From an uncultured Reyranella sp. (GTDB lineage: Bacteria > Pseudomonadota > Alphaproteobacteria > Reyranellales > Reyranellaceae), in assembly GCF_945957355.1 (NCBI RefSeq), contig NZ_CAMFKM010000007.1:1-64000 (forward strand): DNA of 64,000 nucleotides. The letters are read 5' to 3'. Positions 1 to 7,083 of the stretch are shown piece by piece (position 1 is the stretch's first letter; each line of letters starts with the position of its first letter). The notes below the pieces were generated by a model. That model ran no database searches. It saw only the letters and a program-made list of their open reading frames with translations, and was not told the DNA's origin. Both the position numbers and the translations under genes were made by a program.

Positions 1-63
1 CGGCAGCCTCTGCGGAGGAGGTTTTCGGGCCGTCGCCCTAGCCGCGTCGATGTCGATTCTACT

Positions 64-1305
64 CTATGCCGCACGCCCGCGCCGGCCGATGGGGATTACC
101 TTCCCCTTGGATTCGGCAGTCAGAAAATTCGCCCACGCCTGCATCAGTGCCGCCCGTTTCTTCAGGAGTTCGCCTCTTCGGTAGGCGGCCTCGACTCGGT
201 CGCCAATCGAGTGAGCCAAGGCCATTTCGGACACCTCAGACGGGAACGACGTTCGCTCTGACGCCCAGTCCTTGAACGTGCTGCGCGCCGTGCCGTGTAC
301 CGTGGCATCGCCGCCGCCGGCAGCTTCCAAGGCCTTGGAAAGGGCCGTCAGAGACAGGGGCCGCTTCGACTTGTGGCCGGGGAACAAATGCTTGCCGGTT
401 CGGACTTCGGCCATCTCGTCCAGGATCGCCAAGGCTTCGCGAGATAGGGTTACGCGGTGCTCTTTGTCTGCCTTCATCCGCTCGGGCGGTAGGGTCCACA
501 AGGCATTCTTCCGGTCGACTTCGGACCACAGGCCCCCAGCGGTCTCACCGGGCCGCGTAGCCGTCAGGATAGCGAACCGCACAGCCTTGGCAGCAATGCC
601 CTTGGACTGGCAAAGACGGGCATAGACTGCGGGCAGGTCGTCGATCGGCACCGCCGAGTGGTGCTTCACCTTCCGGACCTTGGCCTTTGGAGGGAACACC
701 TTGTCGAGATGCCCCCTCCACCGAGCCGGGTTCTCGCCCGTCCGGTAGCCCTTTACCTTCGCCCAATCGAGGATCCGTTCCACTCGGCCCCTCACTCTCG
801 AAGCCGTCTCGGGCTTCGTGTACCAAATCGGCTCCAGCACCTTGATGACTTCGGGTGTGCCGATTGAGCCAACGGATAGCGGCCCCAAAGTGGGGGTGGC
901 GTAGGCGTCCAGCGTGTTGCGCCACTGCTGGCGGTGCTTCTTGTTGCGCCAGGAGCCCGTGTGGGCTTCCAGAAACTGGTCGACGGCGTCGCTCCAGAGC
1001 ACCCCCTGTGCCGCCTCCAGACGTTCCTGAGCCCTGTCAGCCTCACGCACGGCAATGGGGTCCTTGCCCGCCTTTACCAGCGCACGCGCCTTGGTGGCCG
1101 CTTCCCGGGCTGCCGCGAGGCTGATGGATGGGAAGGAGCCGACGCCCATCTCCCGGCGACGCCCGGCCAGTGCAAAGCGGAAAATCCAGCTCTTGGCCCC
1201 TGCGGATGTGACCTGGAGGTAAAGGCCACCACCGTCGCCGTGGTAACCCGGCTTCATTGGCCGGGACAGGGTGATGGGCTTCAGATTGTGAAGAGTGCGC
1301 GCCAA
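64..1305 (-). CDS. Tyrosine-type site-specific integrase (DUF4102/P4-like)
   Basis: This 413-residue enzyme should integrate and excise a genomic island by DNA strand exchange. The N-terminal ~85 residues match the DUF4102 arm-binding domain (GDGGGLYL near residue 25). A core-binding SAM-like region spans about 100-200 and the catalytic domain about 215-390. All catalytic residues look present: R251 in ATRPGE, H337 and R341 in HGTAR, H365, and the nucleophile Y375 in AAYRR, so it is probably active. Full length is normal for the family. It is transcribed leftwards, and its 5' end faces the repeat-rich stretch and tRNA-Ser-like site at 1443-1463, so the element it mobilises probably lies to the left, outside the window. 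Family assignment is from recognisable motifs; the element boundary is inferred. Confidence 0.93.
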   Translation of the reverse strand: MARTLHNLKPITLSRPMKPGYHGDGGGLYLQVTSAGAKSWIFRFALAGRRREMGVGSFPSISLAAAREAATKARALVKAGKDPIAVREADRAQERLEAAQGVLWSDAVDQFLEAHTGSWRNKKHRQQWRNTLDAYATPTLGPLSVGSIGTPEVIKVLEPIWYTKPETASRVRGRVERILDWAKVKGYRTGENPARWRGHLDKVFPPKAKVRKVKHHSAVPIDDLPAVYARLCQSKGIAAKAVRFAILTATRPGETAGGLWSEVDRKNALWTLPPERMKADKEHRVTLSREALAILDEMAEVRTGKHLFPGHKSKRPLSLTALSKALEAAGGGDATVHGTARSTFKDWASERTSFPSEVSEMALAHSIGDRVEAAYRRGELLKKRAALMQAWANFLTAESKGKVIPIGRRGRAA

Positions 1306-1322
1306 GGCCTACCCGCCATTTT

Positions 1323-1341
1323 ACCCACCATAATGGTGGGT
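1323..1341. promoter_or_regulatory. Perfect palindrome upstream of the integrase start
   Basis: ACCCACCAT and ATGGTGGGT form 9-base arms around one base, ending 18 bases before the integrase ATG. Position and symmetry suggest an operator for integrase autoregulation or an excisionase/recombinase site. The role is inferred. Confidence 0.5.
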
Positions 1342-1348
1342 ACATAGG

Positions 1349-1373
1349 CGGACGCGGACGGACAGGCAAGGAC
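1349..1373. repeat. Cluster of short CGGAC repeats upstream of the integrase
   Basis: CGGAC occurs at 1349-1353, 1355-1359 and 1359-1363, with AGGAC at 1369-1373 and further CGGAC copies at 1421-1425 and 1446-1450. Clustered short direct repeats beside an integrase gene are typical of arm-type binding sites. The repeats are visible; the function is inferred. Confidence 0.35.
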
Positions 1374-1442
1374 GGATATCGGGGAATAATCCTTACAAAA
1401 CGGGACTATTCGGCCGCCCGCGGACGGCGGCGGTCACTGGAT

Positions 1443-1463
1443 TGGCGGACGCCCTGTCCGCCA
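1443..1463. other. Candidate attachment site (tRNA-Ser 3'-end-like), left copy
   Basis: TGGCGGAC and GTCCGCCA form a perfect 8-base stem with a 5-base loop. Bases 1450-1463 (CGCCCTGTCCGCCA) recur exactly at 11030-11043. The string looks like the acceptor arm plus encoded CCA of an alphaproteobacterial tRNA-Ser (5' strand GGACAGG). No tRNA body precedes it here, so the intact tRNA would lie left of the window. This copy would be the junction between two tandem elements. Confidence 0.5.
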
Positions 1464-1527
1464 GTGGCCTCCGAAAGGCCCGTAAATCAAGGAACTTCAG
1501 GCTTTCTCGACACTCTTTGAGCCGCGC

Positions 1528-1549
1528 TGGTACAAAGGAGTGGTACAAA
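1528..1549 (+). repeat. Tandem TGGTACAAA motifs, left island end
   Basis: TGGTACAAA occurs at 1528-1536 and 1541-1549, just ahead of the truncated integrase. A third copy is at 10955-10963 near the right island end, followed by a degenerate AGTACAA at 10966-10972. They may be regulator- or recombinase-binding sites. Confidence 0.35.
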
Positions 1550-1567
1550 GTCGTGACGGTTCTCTGC

Positions 1568-2224
1568 ATGGCGCGGCCCTGGCGGCACCCGAAGACAGGC
1601 AAGCTCTACTTCCGCAAGGCTATCCCGGAGCACCTCCGGAAGGCCGCCGGAATGCGCGAGTTCAAACGCTCACTCAATACGAGCGACGCGCGCGAAGGGC
1701 GCAAGCGGCACTCCGCAATCGCGGGTGAGTACGATGCTCTCATTGAGCGCCTCGAAGCGCCGCCTGTACCGACCTTGGAGGCCGAACAGGTACAAACAAT
1801 CGCGGTCACTCCCGGTGATCTCCACGCGCTCGCGGGAGACCTCTGGCGGTGGCTCCTAGAACGCTATGCCGCTTCCCCCGCCCCCGATGAGGCGTTCTCC
1901 AAGACCGCGCCGAACGGCCCTTGGGGAGCCGCCTCGGAACCGTGGACGGCACAACGCTACGCGCTCCAATGGGGCCGCCGCCTCCGAACCCCTCCGGCTG
2001 AACAAGGCATCGTCGTGAAGTTTGTCGGGGAGTTCCTCGCGGAGAAGCGCATTGGCCTTGGAGCGAGTGACCGAAGCGCATTCTATGAGGCAGCGCGCGA
2101 CGCCATCGACGGTGCTCTAGCGGACCTCCAGAGGCGCTTCCGAGGAGACCTCACCGATAGCCCGATGCTTGCGCGCTATCCGGATGCTCGCCCGAACGCT
2201 CGCCAAGGTGTCGGAGGCCAAGCC
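1568..2224 (+). pseudogene. Truncated DUF6538-type tyrosine integrase (N-terminal part only)
   Basis: From the ATG at 1568 the product begins MARPWRHPKTGKLYFRKAIP, the characteristic start of DUF6538 integrases. About 219 residues of linker and helical sequence follow (helices near 35-60 and 170-200). No core catalytic domain and no R-H-R-Y residues follow. Instead the frame runs without a stop into an unrelated protein at 2225. An upstream in-frame ATG at 1442 exists but would add 42 residues atypical of the family. The gene probably lost its 3' two-thirds by deletion; it cannot encode an active recombinase. Confidence 0.65.
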
Positions 2225-2845
2225 ATGACCGTTGTAGCGATTTGGCGCGAGGGGCAGGTCCTATGGGCCGCTGCGGATACGCGCATTAGCACCGCCGGAA
2301 AGCAAGGTGTCATCATACGGACGGACTCAGCCGCTAAGCTTCTGCCCTTACGCGTCAAATGCCGCCAAGTTCCGGCCATGAGTGGAGTGCTGGCGCACGC
2401 ACACTTTGATCGGACATTCGGCTTCGCCTACGCAGGCGACACGCTACCCGCGCTTCAGGTCTATGCGGCGTCTGTTGCCTTCTTGGATAGCTTGCAGGCC
2501 AACGGATACACCGATCCTCCTTCACTGAGTCAGGTTGCCGGGCTTGTGCGTGGCCTTGGAGAGCGCTTCGGACGCGAAGTGGCGGAGAGCCGGCATACGA
2601 CGGCTTTAGACCTGACATTGGCTGTGTTCGGATACTGTCCGGTCCAATTGAAGTATGCGGTCTACTTGATTAAGCCCGTGCCTGGGGAGCCAACGCTGAG
2701 GCAGCCTTCGTCGCCCTTGCGGGCTCCTCAGGCTTATTCATCTTCAAGTAGCCCATCCCAGCGACCCTGCCTCTCAATCCTAGGCTCCGATGTGACTCCG
2801 ATCCTTTCACCGGGCTTCCAGCCTGGGATATTCACGCCCCCCTAA
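2225..2845 (+). CDS. Proteasome-like (Ntn-hydrolase-fold) protein, C-terminus abnormal
   Basis: An internal ATG at 2225 has its own GGAGG Shine-Dalgarno at 2213-2217, seven bases upstream, so this 206-residue protein is probably made separately although it is in frame with the integrase remnant before it. It begins MTVVAIWREGQVLWAAADTR. Thr2, Asp18 and a Lys at 38 echo the Thr1/Asp17/Lys33 pattern of HslV and proteasome beta subunits. An FGFAYAG stretch near residue 67 and TALDLTLAVFGY near 130 fit the same fold. The last ~50 residues are Ser/Pro-rich and look like out-of-frame read-through, so the true C-terminus may be lost. The Ntn assignment is inference from pattern, not a firm family match. 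Confidence 0.45.
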   Translation: MTVVAIWREGQVLWAAADTRISTAGKQGVIIRTDSAAKLLPLRVKCRQVPAMSGVLAHAHFDRTFGFAYAGDTLPALQVYAASVAFLDSLQANGYTDPPSLSQVAGLVRGLGERFGREVAESRHTTALDLTLAVFGYCPVQLKYAVYLIKPVPGEPTLRQPSSPLRAPQAYSSSSSPSQRPCLSILGSDVTPILSPGFQPGIFTPP

Positions 2846-2993
2846 GCGCCAGCGCGCCGCGCCGCCACCCCCCCTCTAGGGGCCTTGCGCCTATTAGGCT
2901 CCCGCGTTGACCCTCGCGGGCCTCTCCCGGCACTCCCCCGACGTCTCTCGCCACCCCGCCCAAGCGCTTAGTTGCCGCTAACATTGGCGGGGG

Positions 2994-3010
2994 TGAGTCA
3001 AAGTGACTCA
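2994..3010. promoter_or_regulatory. Palindrome TGAGTCA-N3-TGACTCA
   Basis: Perfect 7-base arms around AAG in otherwise featureless DNA. It could be a regulator or recombinase site; there is no T-run to make it an obvious terminator. Confidence 0.4.
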
Positions 3011-3197
3011 GGCAGACAACGACCCTCGCGCGGCAATCCATGAGGCCGCCACGGCTACATTCATGCCTACCTTGGCACCGGCCTCCACTTGAGTGCGCGC
3101 CGGCCCGACTTGGTCCTAGAGGGCTGGGCAGAAAACCCCTCCGAAACCTCCCCGGAAAACCTCAATGATTTCAATGGGTGCATCTCGCCGTTTGGCT

Positions 3198-3225
3198 TGG
3201 GCGGTTTACAATTGTTTTCCGCCCA
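3198..3225. promoter_or_regulatory. Nested symmetrical site upstream of the resolvase
   Basis: Outer arms TGGGCGG (3198-3204) and CCGCCCA (3219-3225) share their centre with an inner ACAATTGT palindrome (3208-3215), separated on each side by TTT. The site lies 52 bases before the resolvase ATG. Serine resolvases usually bind dyad subsites next to their own gene, so a res-like subsite or operator is plausible. Confidence 0.5.
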
Positions 3226-3277
3226 TCCTGTCGATTAGGATGCGGGCACTACCGTTGCACTGATCTAGGAGAACGCC

Positions 3278-3961
3278 ATGGCCCCGAAGAAGCCCAAGAG
3301 AGCCGCCTTGTACCTCCGCGTATCGACCGACCGGCAGACCGTCGAGAACCAACGGCAAGCCCTAGAAGCGGTCGCGGCGCATCGTGAGTGGGAGATCGTC
3401 ACGGCCTACAGCGACAAGGGCATAAGCGGAGCAAAGGGCAGGAAGGATCGTCCCGAGTTCGACCGGATGCTCAACGATGCCCAGCGTGGGCTCTTTGACG
3501 TAATCATGGTCTTCGCCCTGGACCGCATCGGGCGATCCCTCGGGGACCTCTTGAAGACCATCGAACACCTCAAAGCGTGCCGAGTGGACCTGTTCATCGT
3601 GAAGTTTCGAGGCGACGGGGAAACGCTCGACACCACGACGGCAGGCGGGAAGCTGCTCTTTCACATCACGGGAGCGTTCGCGGAGTTCGAGGGCGACATG
3701 ATTAAACAGCGAGTGAACGCTGGCCTTGACCGGGCGCGCGCCCGGGGAGTGACATTGGGGCGTCCGAGGCTGGGAAGCGAGAAAAACGAGAAGAAGGCCA
3801 GGGAACGCCAGCGACTTGAAGCGGCTATCCGCGCGGCCATCGCGAAGGGCGACAAGGGCAAGCACAAGATTGCTGCTGAGTTCGGGGTAGGCTCCGGCAC
3901 AGTCGCCCGGATCAGGGCGGAGATGAACGCCTCTCCGGGGGCTTCCGATTTACTCACCTAG
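3278..3961 (+). CDS. Serine recombinase (resolvase/invertase family)
   Basis: This 227-residue enzyme would cut and rejoin DNA through a 5'-phosphoserine link. Residues ~8-145 form the resolvase catalytic domain: the nucleophile Ser16 lies in YLRVSTDRQ, followed by the DKGISGAKGRKDRPEFD segment and FALDRIGRS. After the E-helix (GAFAEFEGDMIKQRVNAGLDRARARG) comes the GRPRLGS linker and a C-terminal helix-turn-helix ending near 215 (HKIAAEFGVGSGTVARI). Length and order match small resolvases. The start has AGGAG at 3267-3271, six bases upstream. It likely acts on the symmetrical site at 3198-3225. It may resolve cointegrates or invert a segment; nothing invertible was identified. Confidence 0.92.
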   Translation: MAPKKPKRAALYLRVSTDRQTVENQRQALEAVAAHREWEIVTAYSDKGISGAKGRKDRPEFDRMLNDAQRGLFDVIMVFALDRIGRSLGDLLKTIEHLKACRVDLFIVKFRGDGETLDTTTAGGKLLFHITGAFAEFEGDMIKQRVNAGLDRARARGVTLGRPRLGSEKNEKKARERQRLEAAIRAAIAKGDKGKHKIAAEFGVGSGTVARIRAEMNASPGASDLLT

Positions 3962-4120
3962 GGGGTAGAGGCGGTGCGGACGACGTAGGCGCTTCAGGCT
4001 CAATCAATGATGATCAGAAGAGGAATGCTCGCGAACTCAGCACGTGCAAGTTAGCAGAGATCAGTTCTTTTCGAGCCGGCCCAACGCCATTCGGCACCCG
4101 CAAAGGGGCTGGGGGTGGGC

Positions 4121-4729
4121 CTAGAGGTCGCGAAGCCCCTTCAAAAGCCCGGCCACCTCCGCCCGCCTCTGCTTCAACTCCCGACGCAAGCGGTCGTACA
4201 GAGCCACCGGCCCACGCAATAGTTCGAACATCTCCAGGTAGCTCTCGGCATCGTGGACAAACTTCGGCAGTTCCGCCCGCAACTGCGCTAGGGCCTCAAA
4301 CAATTCCTCCGGCAGCTCTGCAAGGCTGGGAACGCCCTTAATATCTGCGCTCATAAGGTCCAGCAATCGCCCCGCTATCTGCAAATGATCATCTCGCGGT
4401 TCGGCCACGGGCGTCATCTGCGTTAAGAACGATTCGAAGAATTCGAGATGCTGATCCAATTCCCTTAGGCTGGCGTTCGCTACGTTGATGATGTGAGAAA
4501 CCCGCCCGCGCATATCGCGGCGTTGCACGTACACCGCCCCCAAGACCGCGAGCGCCGCGCCCAAGCCTGCCCCCACGACGCCCCCGAGGAAATTCGCGAT
4601 AGAGTCCTTCATGTCTACCCACGACAACGCGAGCGCCACAGCCACTCCGACGGTTGCGCCGAAGAAGATCAGGGCACCCATCAAGAGAAGCCCTGGAACG
4701 CCGTCTAGAGGCTTCTTAAGGTCGAGCAT
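4121..4729 (-). CDS. Two-helix membrane protein of unknown function
   Basis: Unrecognised family, 202 residues. Two strongly hydrophobic helices at about residues 12-37 and 47-67 are separated by a short loop (WVDMKDSIANFLGG). They are followed by VQRRDMRGR, a positively charged flank, and a ~130-residue acidic, helix-rich soluble tail with coiled-coil character that ends in an Arg/Lys-rich helix. The layout suggests an inner-membrane anchor with a cytoplasmic helical domain. It is followed on the same strand, upstream, by the lipoprotein gene (7-base gap), so the two are probably cotranscribed with the lipoprotein first. Function unknown. Confidence 0.7.
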   Translation of the reverse strand: MLDLKKPLDGVPGLLLMGALIFFGATVGVAVALALSWVDMKDSIANFLGGVVGAGLGAALAVLGAVYVQRRDMRGRVSHIINVANASLRELDQHLEFFESFLTQMTPVAEPRDDHLQIAGRLLDLMSADIKGVPSLAELPEELFEALAQLRAELPKFVHDAESYLEMFELLRGPVALYDRLRRELKQRRAEVAGLLKGLRDL

Positions 4730-4736
4730 TGCTGGC

Positions 4737-5063
4737 TCAATCTTCCATCATGATTGTATCGCCGGGCGGTGGGCTGTACCCATCGGGGCGTTGCCGCCAC
4801 CCCTTCGCGCCCATGCACGCCCGGAACAGACTGAGGCTGACTGTGGGCCGTGATTGCGACGACGCCCCATAAGCATTGGCTTGCCCGCTGGAACGCTGCC
4901 GGCTTGCCTCCTGGGCGCACACGTAGCGTTCCTGCATATACTGATCGTAGCTCGCTCCGGGTTTCGCCCAGCGCATCACTTGAGTATCCATGGGCTCGGG
5001 CGCGGCACACGCCGCCAGCAAGCCGAATACGCTACACGCGATTACCCCACCAAACCGCCCCAA
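4737..5063 (-). CDS. Small lipoprotein
   Basis: A 108-residue protein with a lipoprotein signal: a short hydrophobic stretch (GGVIACSVFGLLAAC) ending in a LLAAC lipobox, so the mature protein would start at Cys19 with a lipid anchor. The mature part has the spaced pattern W-KPG...Y...Y-C...A and later F-CM--KGW, which recurs in small alphaproteobacterial envelope lipoproteins of unknown function; the two downstream Cys may form a disulphide. It is the first gene of a likely pair with the membrane protein downstream (4121-4729). Confidence 0.72.
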   Translation of the reverse strand: MGRFGGVIACSVFGLLAACAAPEPMDTQVMRWAKPGASYDQYMQERYVCAQEASRQRSSGQANAYGASSQSRPTVSLSLFRACMGAKGWRQRPDGYSPPPGDTIMMED

Positions 5064-5185
5064 CAGCCCCTCCCCTCGCTACTGGCGAACTACTTACGCT
5101 AGCACAACCACCGCGCCCAGACAGTAGAACGGGGCCACCAGCGATCCGCCAATGACCCCGCTACGCATTCCCTCGTGGCCCGCTC

Positions 5186-5344
5186 CTACCTCGCGGGCTG
5201 GCTCCACGGGCTGTCCCAACACATATACAGCCGCTTCCACATGAACCCGCGCCCGGACTCAATCCGATCCAGGCGCGAGGACCAATCGGTCAGGCCCACG
5301 AACAACTCGAAACCCCATACGTTAAAATAGACGATCTCTCGCAT
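5186..5344 (-). CDS. Small protein, 52 residues, unknown
   Basis: Starts MREIVYFNVWGFELFVGLTD and ends SPWSQPAR. The ATG at 5344 is preceded by GGAG with six bases of spacing, better than the longer GTG start at 5374. It is rich in Trp, Phe and Tyr (WSSRLDRIESGRGFMWKRLYMCW), a composition seen in small phage and island proteins. No known domain is recognised. Support comes mainly from the ribosome-binding site and the non-random sequence. Confidence 0.45.
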   Translation of the reverse strand: MREIVYFNVWGFELFVGLTDWSSRLDRIESGRGFMWKRLYMCWDSPWSQPAR

Positions 5345-5740
5345 CTGTATCTCCGATCTCTCTTGCTCGTCCACGGCGCGACTATCGCGACGCGGCGGAG
5401 AGACTATGGAGCGGCGTCACGGCAATTAAAAACAGCGGCCTCTAAGTATCGCTGCATTTCCTGCGGTAAATTACATAGCGGCCATTAACTTCCCTTCGCT
5501 CCATGCCCATATTTATTTGCGCCTTTTCCCCAACCGCCGCCCCATGGGAATTCCTGGAGAGAAGCGCGCAGGGCCGCTCGAATAGCCCCCAAACACTGTA
5601 GCGCCGGTCACCCCTAGCTCTCACCTCCGTAAAGGCGTGAACGCCTGACGTTCAATGAGCCTATGGGACTTTTGCTCTCCAGCCTCGACGCTCGCGTCGC
5701 GTGTATAGACACATTGTCTGCCACCTGATACGCAGCGCCC
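5345..5740. other. Largely non-coding stretch before the MarR-like gene
   Basis: AT-richer than its surroundings. A short minus-strand frame ending at 5442 (MGMERREVNGRYVIYRRKC at its start) might be a tiny peptide but has no convincing ribosome-binding site. The right end carries the motif at 5702-5719 that probably controls the next gene. Confidence 0.4.
5702..5719. promoter_or_regulatory. Overlapping operator-like palindromes before the MarR-like gene
   Basis: TGTATAGACA (5702-5711) overlaps AGACA-CAT-TGTCT (5707-5719). They sit 21 bases before the start at 5741. The first string is the same as the core of the candidate HutC operator at 46832-46845. Confidence 0.4.
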
Positions 5741-6136
5741 ATGCCCGACAGAACAGACATTTCCCCAGCGCTTTCCTCGTGGGGCTCTCCCGACGCCTCC
5801 CTAGACCGGCTCGTTCGCTGCGTAGATACCTACCGCCGCTATTGCAGAAGCAATTCGCTCCTGTCCTTCCAACTTCTCTTGGTCGTCGCGGCGCGGTCGC
5901 CGATCAACCCACGACAAATAGCCAAGCTGCTGAACGTCACGGAAGCGGGCGTAAGTGTCGGGCTCGACAACTTGGGAGCGGGCTCAACTTCCTACGGCAG
6001 GACGCTCGGCCCTCCTCCCGATCTGATTTCCAAGGTCGATCATCCGGCAAGCGCTCGCATGAAGCTCGCCGCGCTAACTCCGAGGGGATCGCAGTTGGTG
6101 GCGGAGATGCGGGCAGCGCTCGCCGCCGGACGCTAG
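5741..6136 (+). CDS. MarR-like winged-helix regulator
   Basis: A 131-residue protein. Residues ~40-70 (LLSFQLLLVVAARSPINPRQIAKLLNVT in sequence) form a helix-turn-helix like that of MarR-family repressors, with recognition helix near AGVSVGLDNL. The tail KLAALTPRGSQLVAEMRAAL matches the end of the MarR wing (LTPKG) and dimer helix. The wing segment between ~80 and 105 has an unusual Gly/Pro-rich sequence, so it may be degenerate. It is likely a local repressor of island genes, possibly acting at the palindromes just upstream. Confidence 0.6.
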   Translation: MPDRTDISPALSSWGSPDASLDRLVRCVDTYRRYCRSNSLLSFQLLLVVAARSPINPRQIAKLLNVTEAGVSVGLDNLGAGSTSYGRTLGPPPDLISKVDHPASARMKLAALTPRGSQLVAEMRAALAAGR

Positions 6137-6161
6137 CTCGCATAGCCCTAGGGGGAGGGAG

Positions 6162-6208
6162 ATGAAACTTAGCCAATTCGTTAGTGCCGGAGCGCTTCTC
6201 TGGGCGGT
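6162..6208 (+). pseudogene. Broken 5' end of a secreted-protein gene
   Basis: ATG at 6162 follows a strong GGGAGGGAG ribosome-binding site and encodes a signal peptide-like start (MKLSQFVSAGALLWAV). At about 6205-6212 the sequence switches to transposase code in another frame, after which this frame is compositionally random. The rest of the gene is not found nearby. The original product is unknown. Confidence 0.5.
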
Positions 6209-6400
6209 GTGTTCCAGCGCATCGGCCTCAAGGCGACCAAGCTCGCCGATGCGACCTGCGGCTCGATCCGCCTCAAACTCCTCAAGGCCGCCGCCCTGGT
6301 CCGCATCTCCGTCCGCCGCGTCAGGATTGCCATGGCATCGAGCCACCCCCGCCAGCGCGACTGGGCGCTCGCCTACGCCGCGCTCGGCACGCAGCGCTGA
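6209..6400 (+). mobile_element. Transposase C-terminal fragment (DDE, IS1380-like)
   Basis: The 63 residues beginning VFQRIGLKATKLADATCGSI, followed by RLKLLKAAALVRISVRRVRIAMAS, match the C-terminal end of IS1380-family DDE transposases. It stops normally at 6400. The catalytic domain is absent, so it is an inactive remnant. It abuts a truncated signal-peptide gene start, which suggests an insertion followed by deletion. The following 6401-6655 contains no gene that I can support and may hold the insertion-sequence end. Confidence 0.6.
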
Positions 6401-6655
6401 CACGAACCAGACAGCGCAAAGCCGACATCATGATTGCCAACTCCGCTTCGGCGCGGATGACCGAACTCGCCCAGACTATCCCCAACAACGCTCCCGCCCT
6501 GCCTCATCAACGCCAACGACGCGCAATCCTCGAAGCCACCCAAGCTACTCAACTCCGTGAGACATCCGGGCTAGCCCCTATCGCTCCACAGGTGGCTTGG
6601 TCTTGCCGCTGGCACGCATACGGCCGATTATCGCGCTTTAGCAAGAGGACCTCAC

Positions 6656-7063
6656 TTGGCGCGCTCCCACCCCATAGACATTCACGTCGGTCAACGCCTT
6701 CGCCAGCGGCGGATGCTTCTGGGCATGAACCAGACGGCTCTCGGCAGAGCCGTGGGGATGACCTTTCAGCAGGTTCAGAAGTACGAGAATGGCTCAAATC
6801 GCGTGAGCGCCAGTCGACTTTTCGAGTTCGCACACGTGCTCGATTTGCCAGTTACTCACTTCTTCGAAGGACTGGGCGCAGAGGCCGCCACCTCAGGGAA
6901 GCGCAAGGTGGGCCGCCCAAAGAGTACCAAGCACGCGGACGAAGAAGGCGCGCTCCTCACGAAGCGAGAGACGCTCCAGCTAGTTCGCGCCTACTATATG
7001 ATCAAGGACGCGAATAAGCGGAAGCGCTTGTCAGACTTGGTAGTTGCCCTCGCCGGCAAGTAG
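6656..7063 (+). CDS. XRE-family helix-turn-helix repressor
   Basis: A 135-residue protein with a Cro/C1-type helix-turn-helix at residues ~10-66 (VGQRLRQRRMLLGMNQTALG through LFEFAHVLDLPVTHFF). A linker with GRPK (AT-hook-like) follows, and a C-terminal helical part (ALLTKRETLQLVRAYYMI) as in many alphaproteobacterial XRE regulators of about this size. The start is a TTG with GAGGA at 6645-6649, six bases upstream; the next Met would remove the first helix. It is probably the master repressor of the island. Convergent with the hydrolase gene downstream. Confidence 0.85.
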   Translation: MARSHPIDIHVGQRLRQRRMLLGMNQTALGRAVGMTFQQVQKYENGSNRVSASRLFEFAHVLDLPVTHFFEGLGAEAATSGKRKVGRPKSTKHADEEGALLTKRETLQLVRAYYMIKDANKRKRLSDLVVALAGK

Positions 7064-7083
7064 TTGGTTCAATTCTAGATTTG

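Larger units (their letters stand above)
2846..3277. other. Non-coding stretch between the Ntn-like gene and the resolvase
   Basis: No convincing gene was seen. The left half is C-rich and probably decayed. It holds a perfect 17-base palindrome (2994-3010) and a nested symmetrical site (3198-3225), both annotated separately. Confidence 0.6.

Noticed and set aside
5442..5624. 60-codon minus-strand frame
   Set aside because: The GTG start overlaps its only purine-rich stretch and the sequence has no recognisable character; kept only as a remark in the gap entry.
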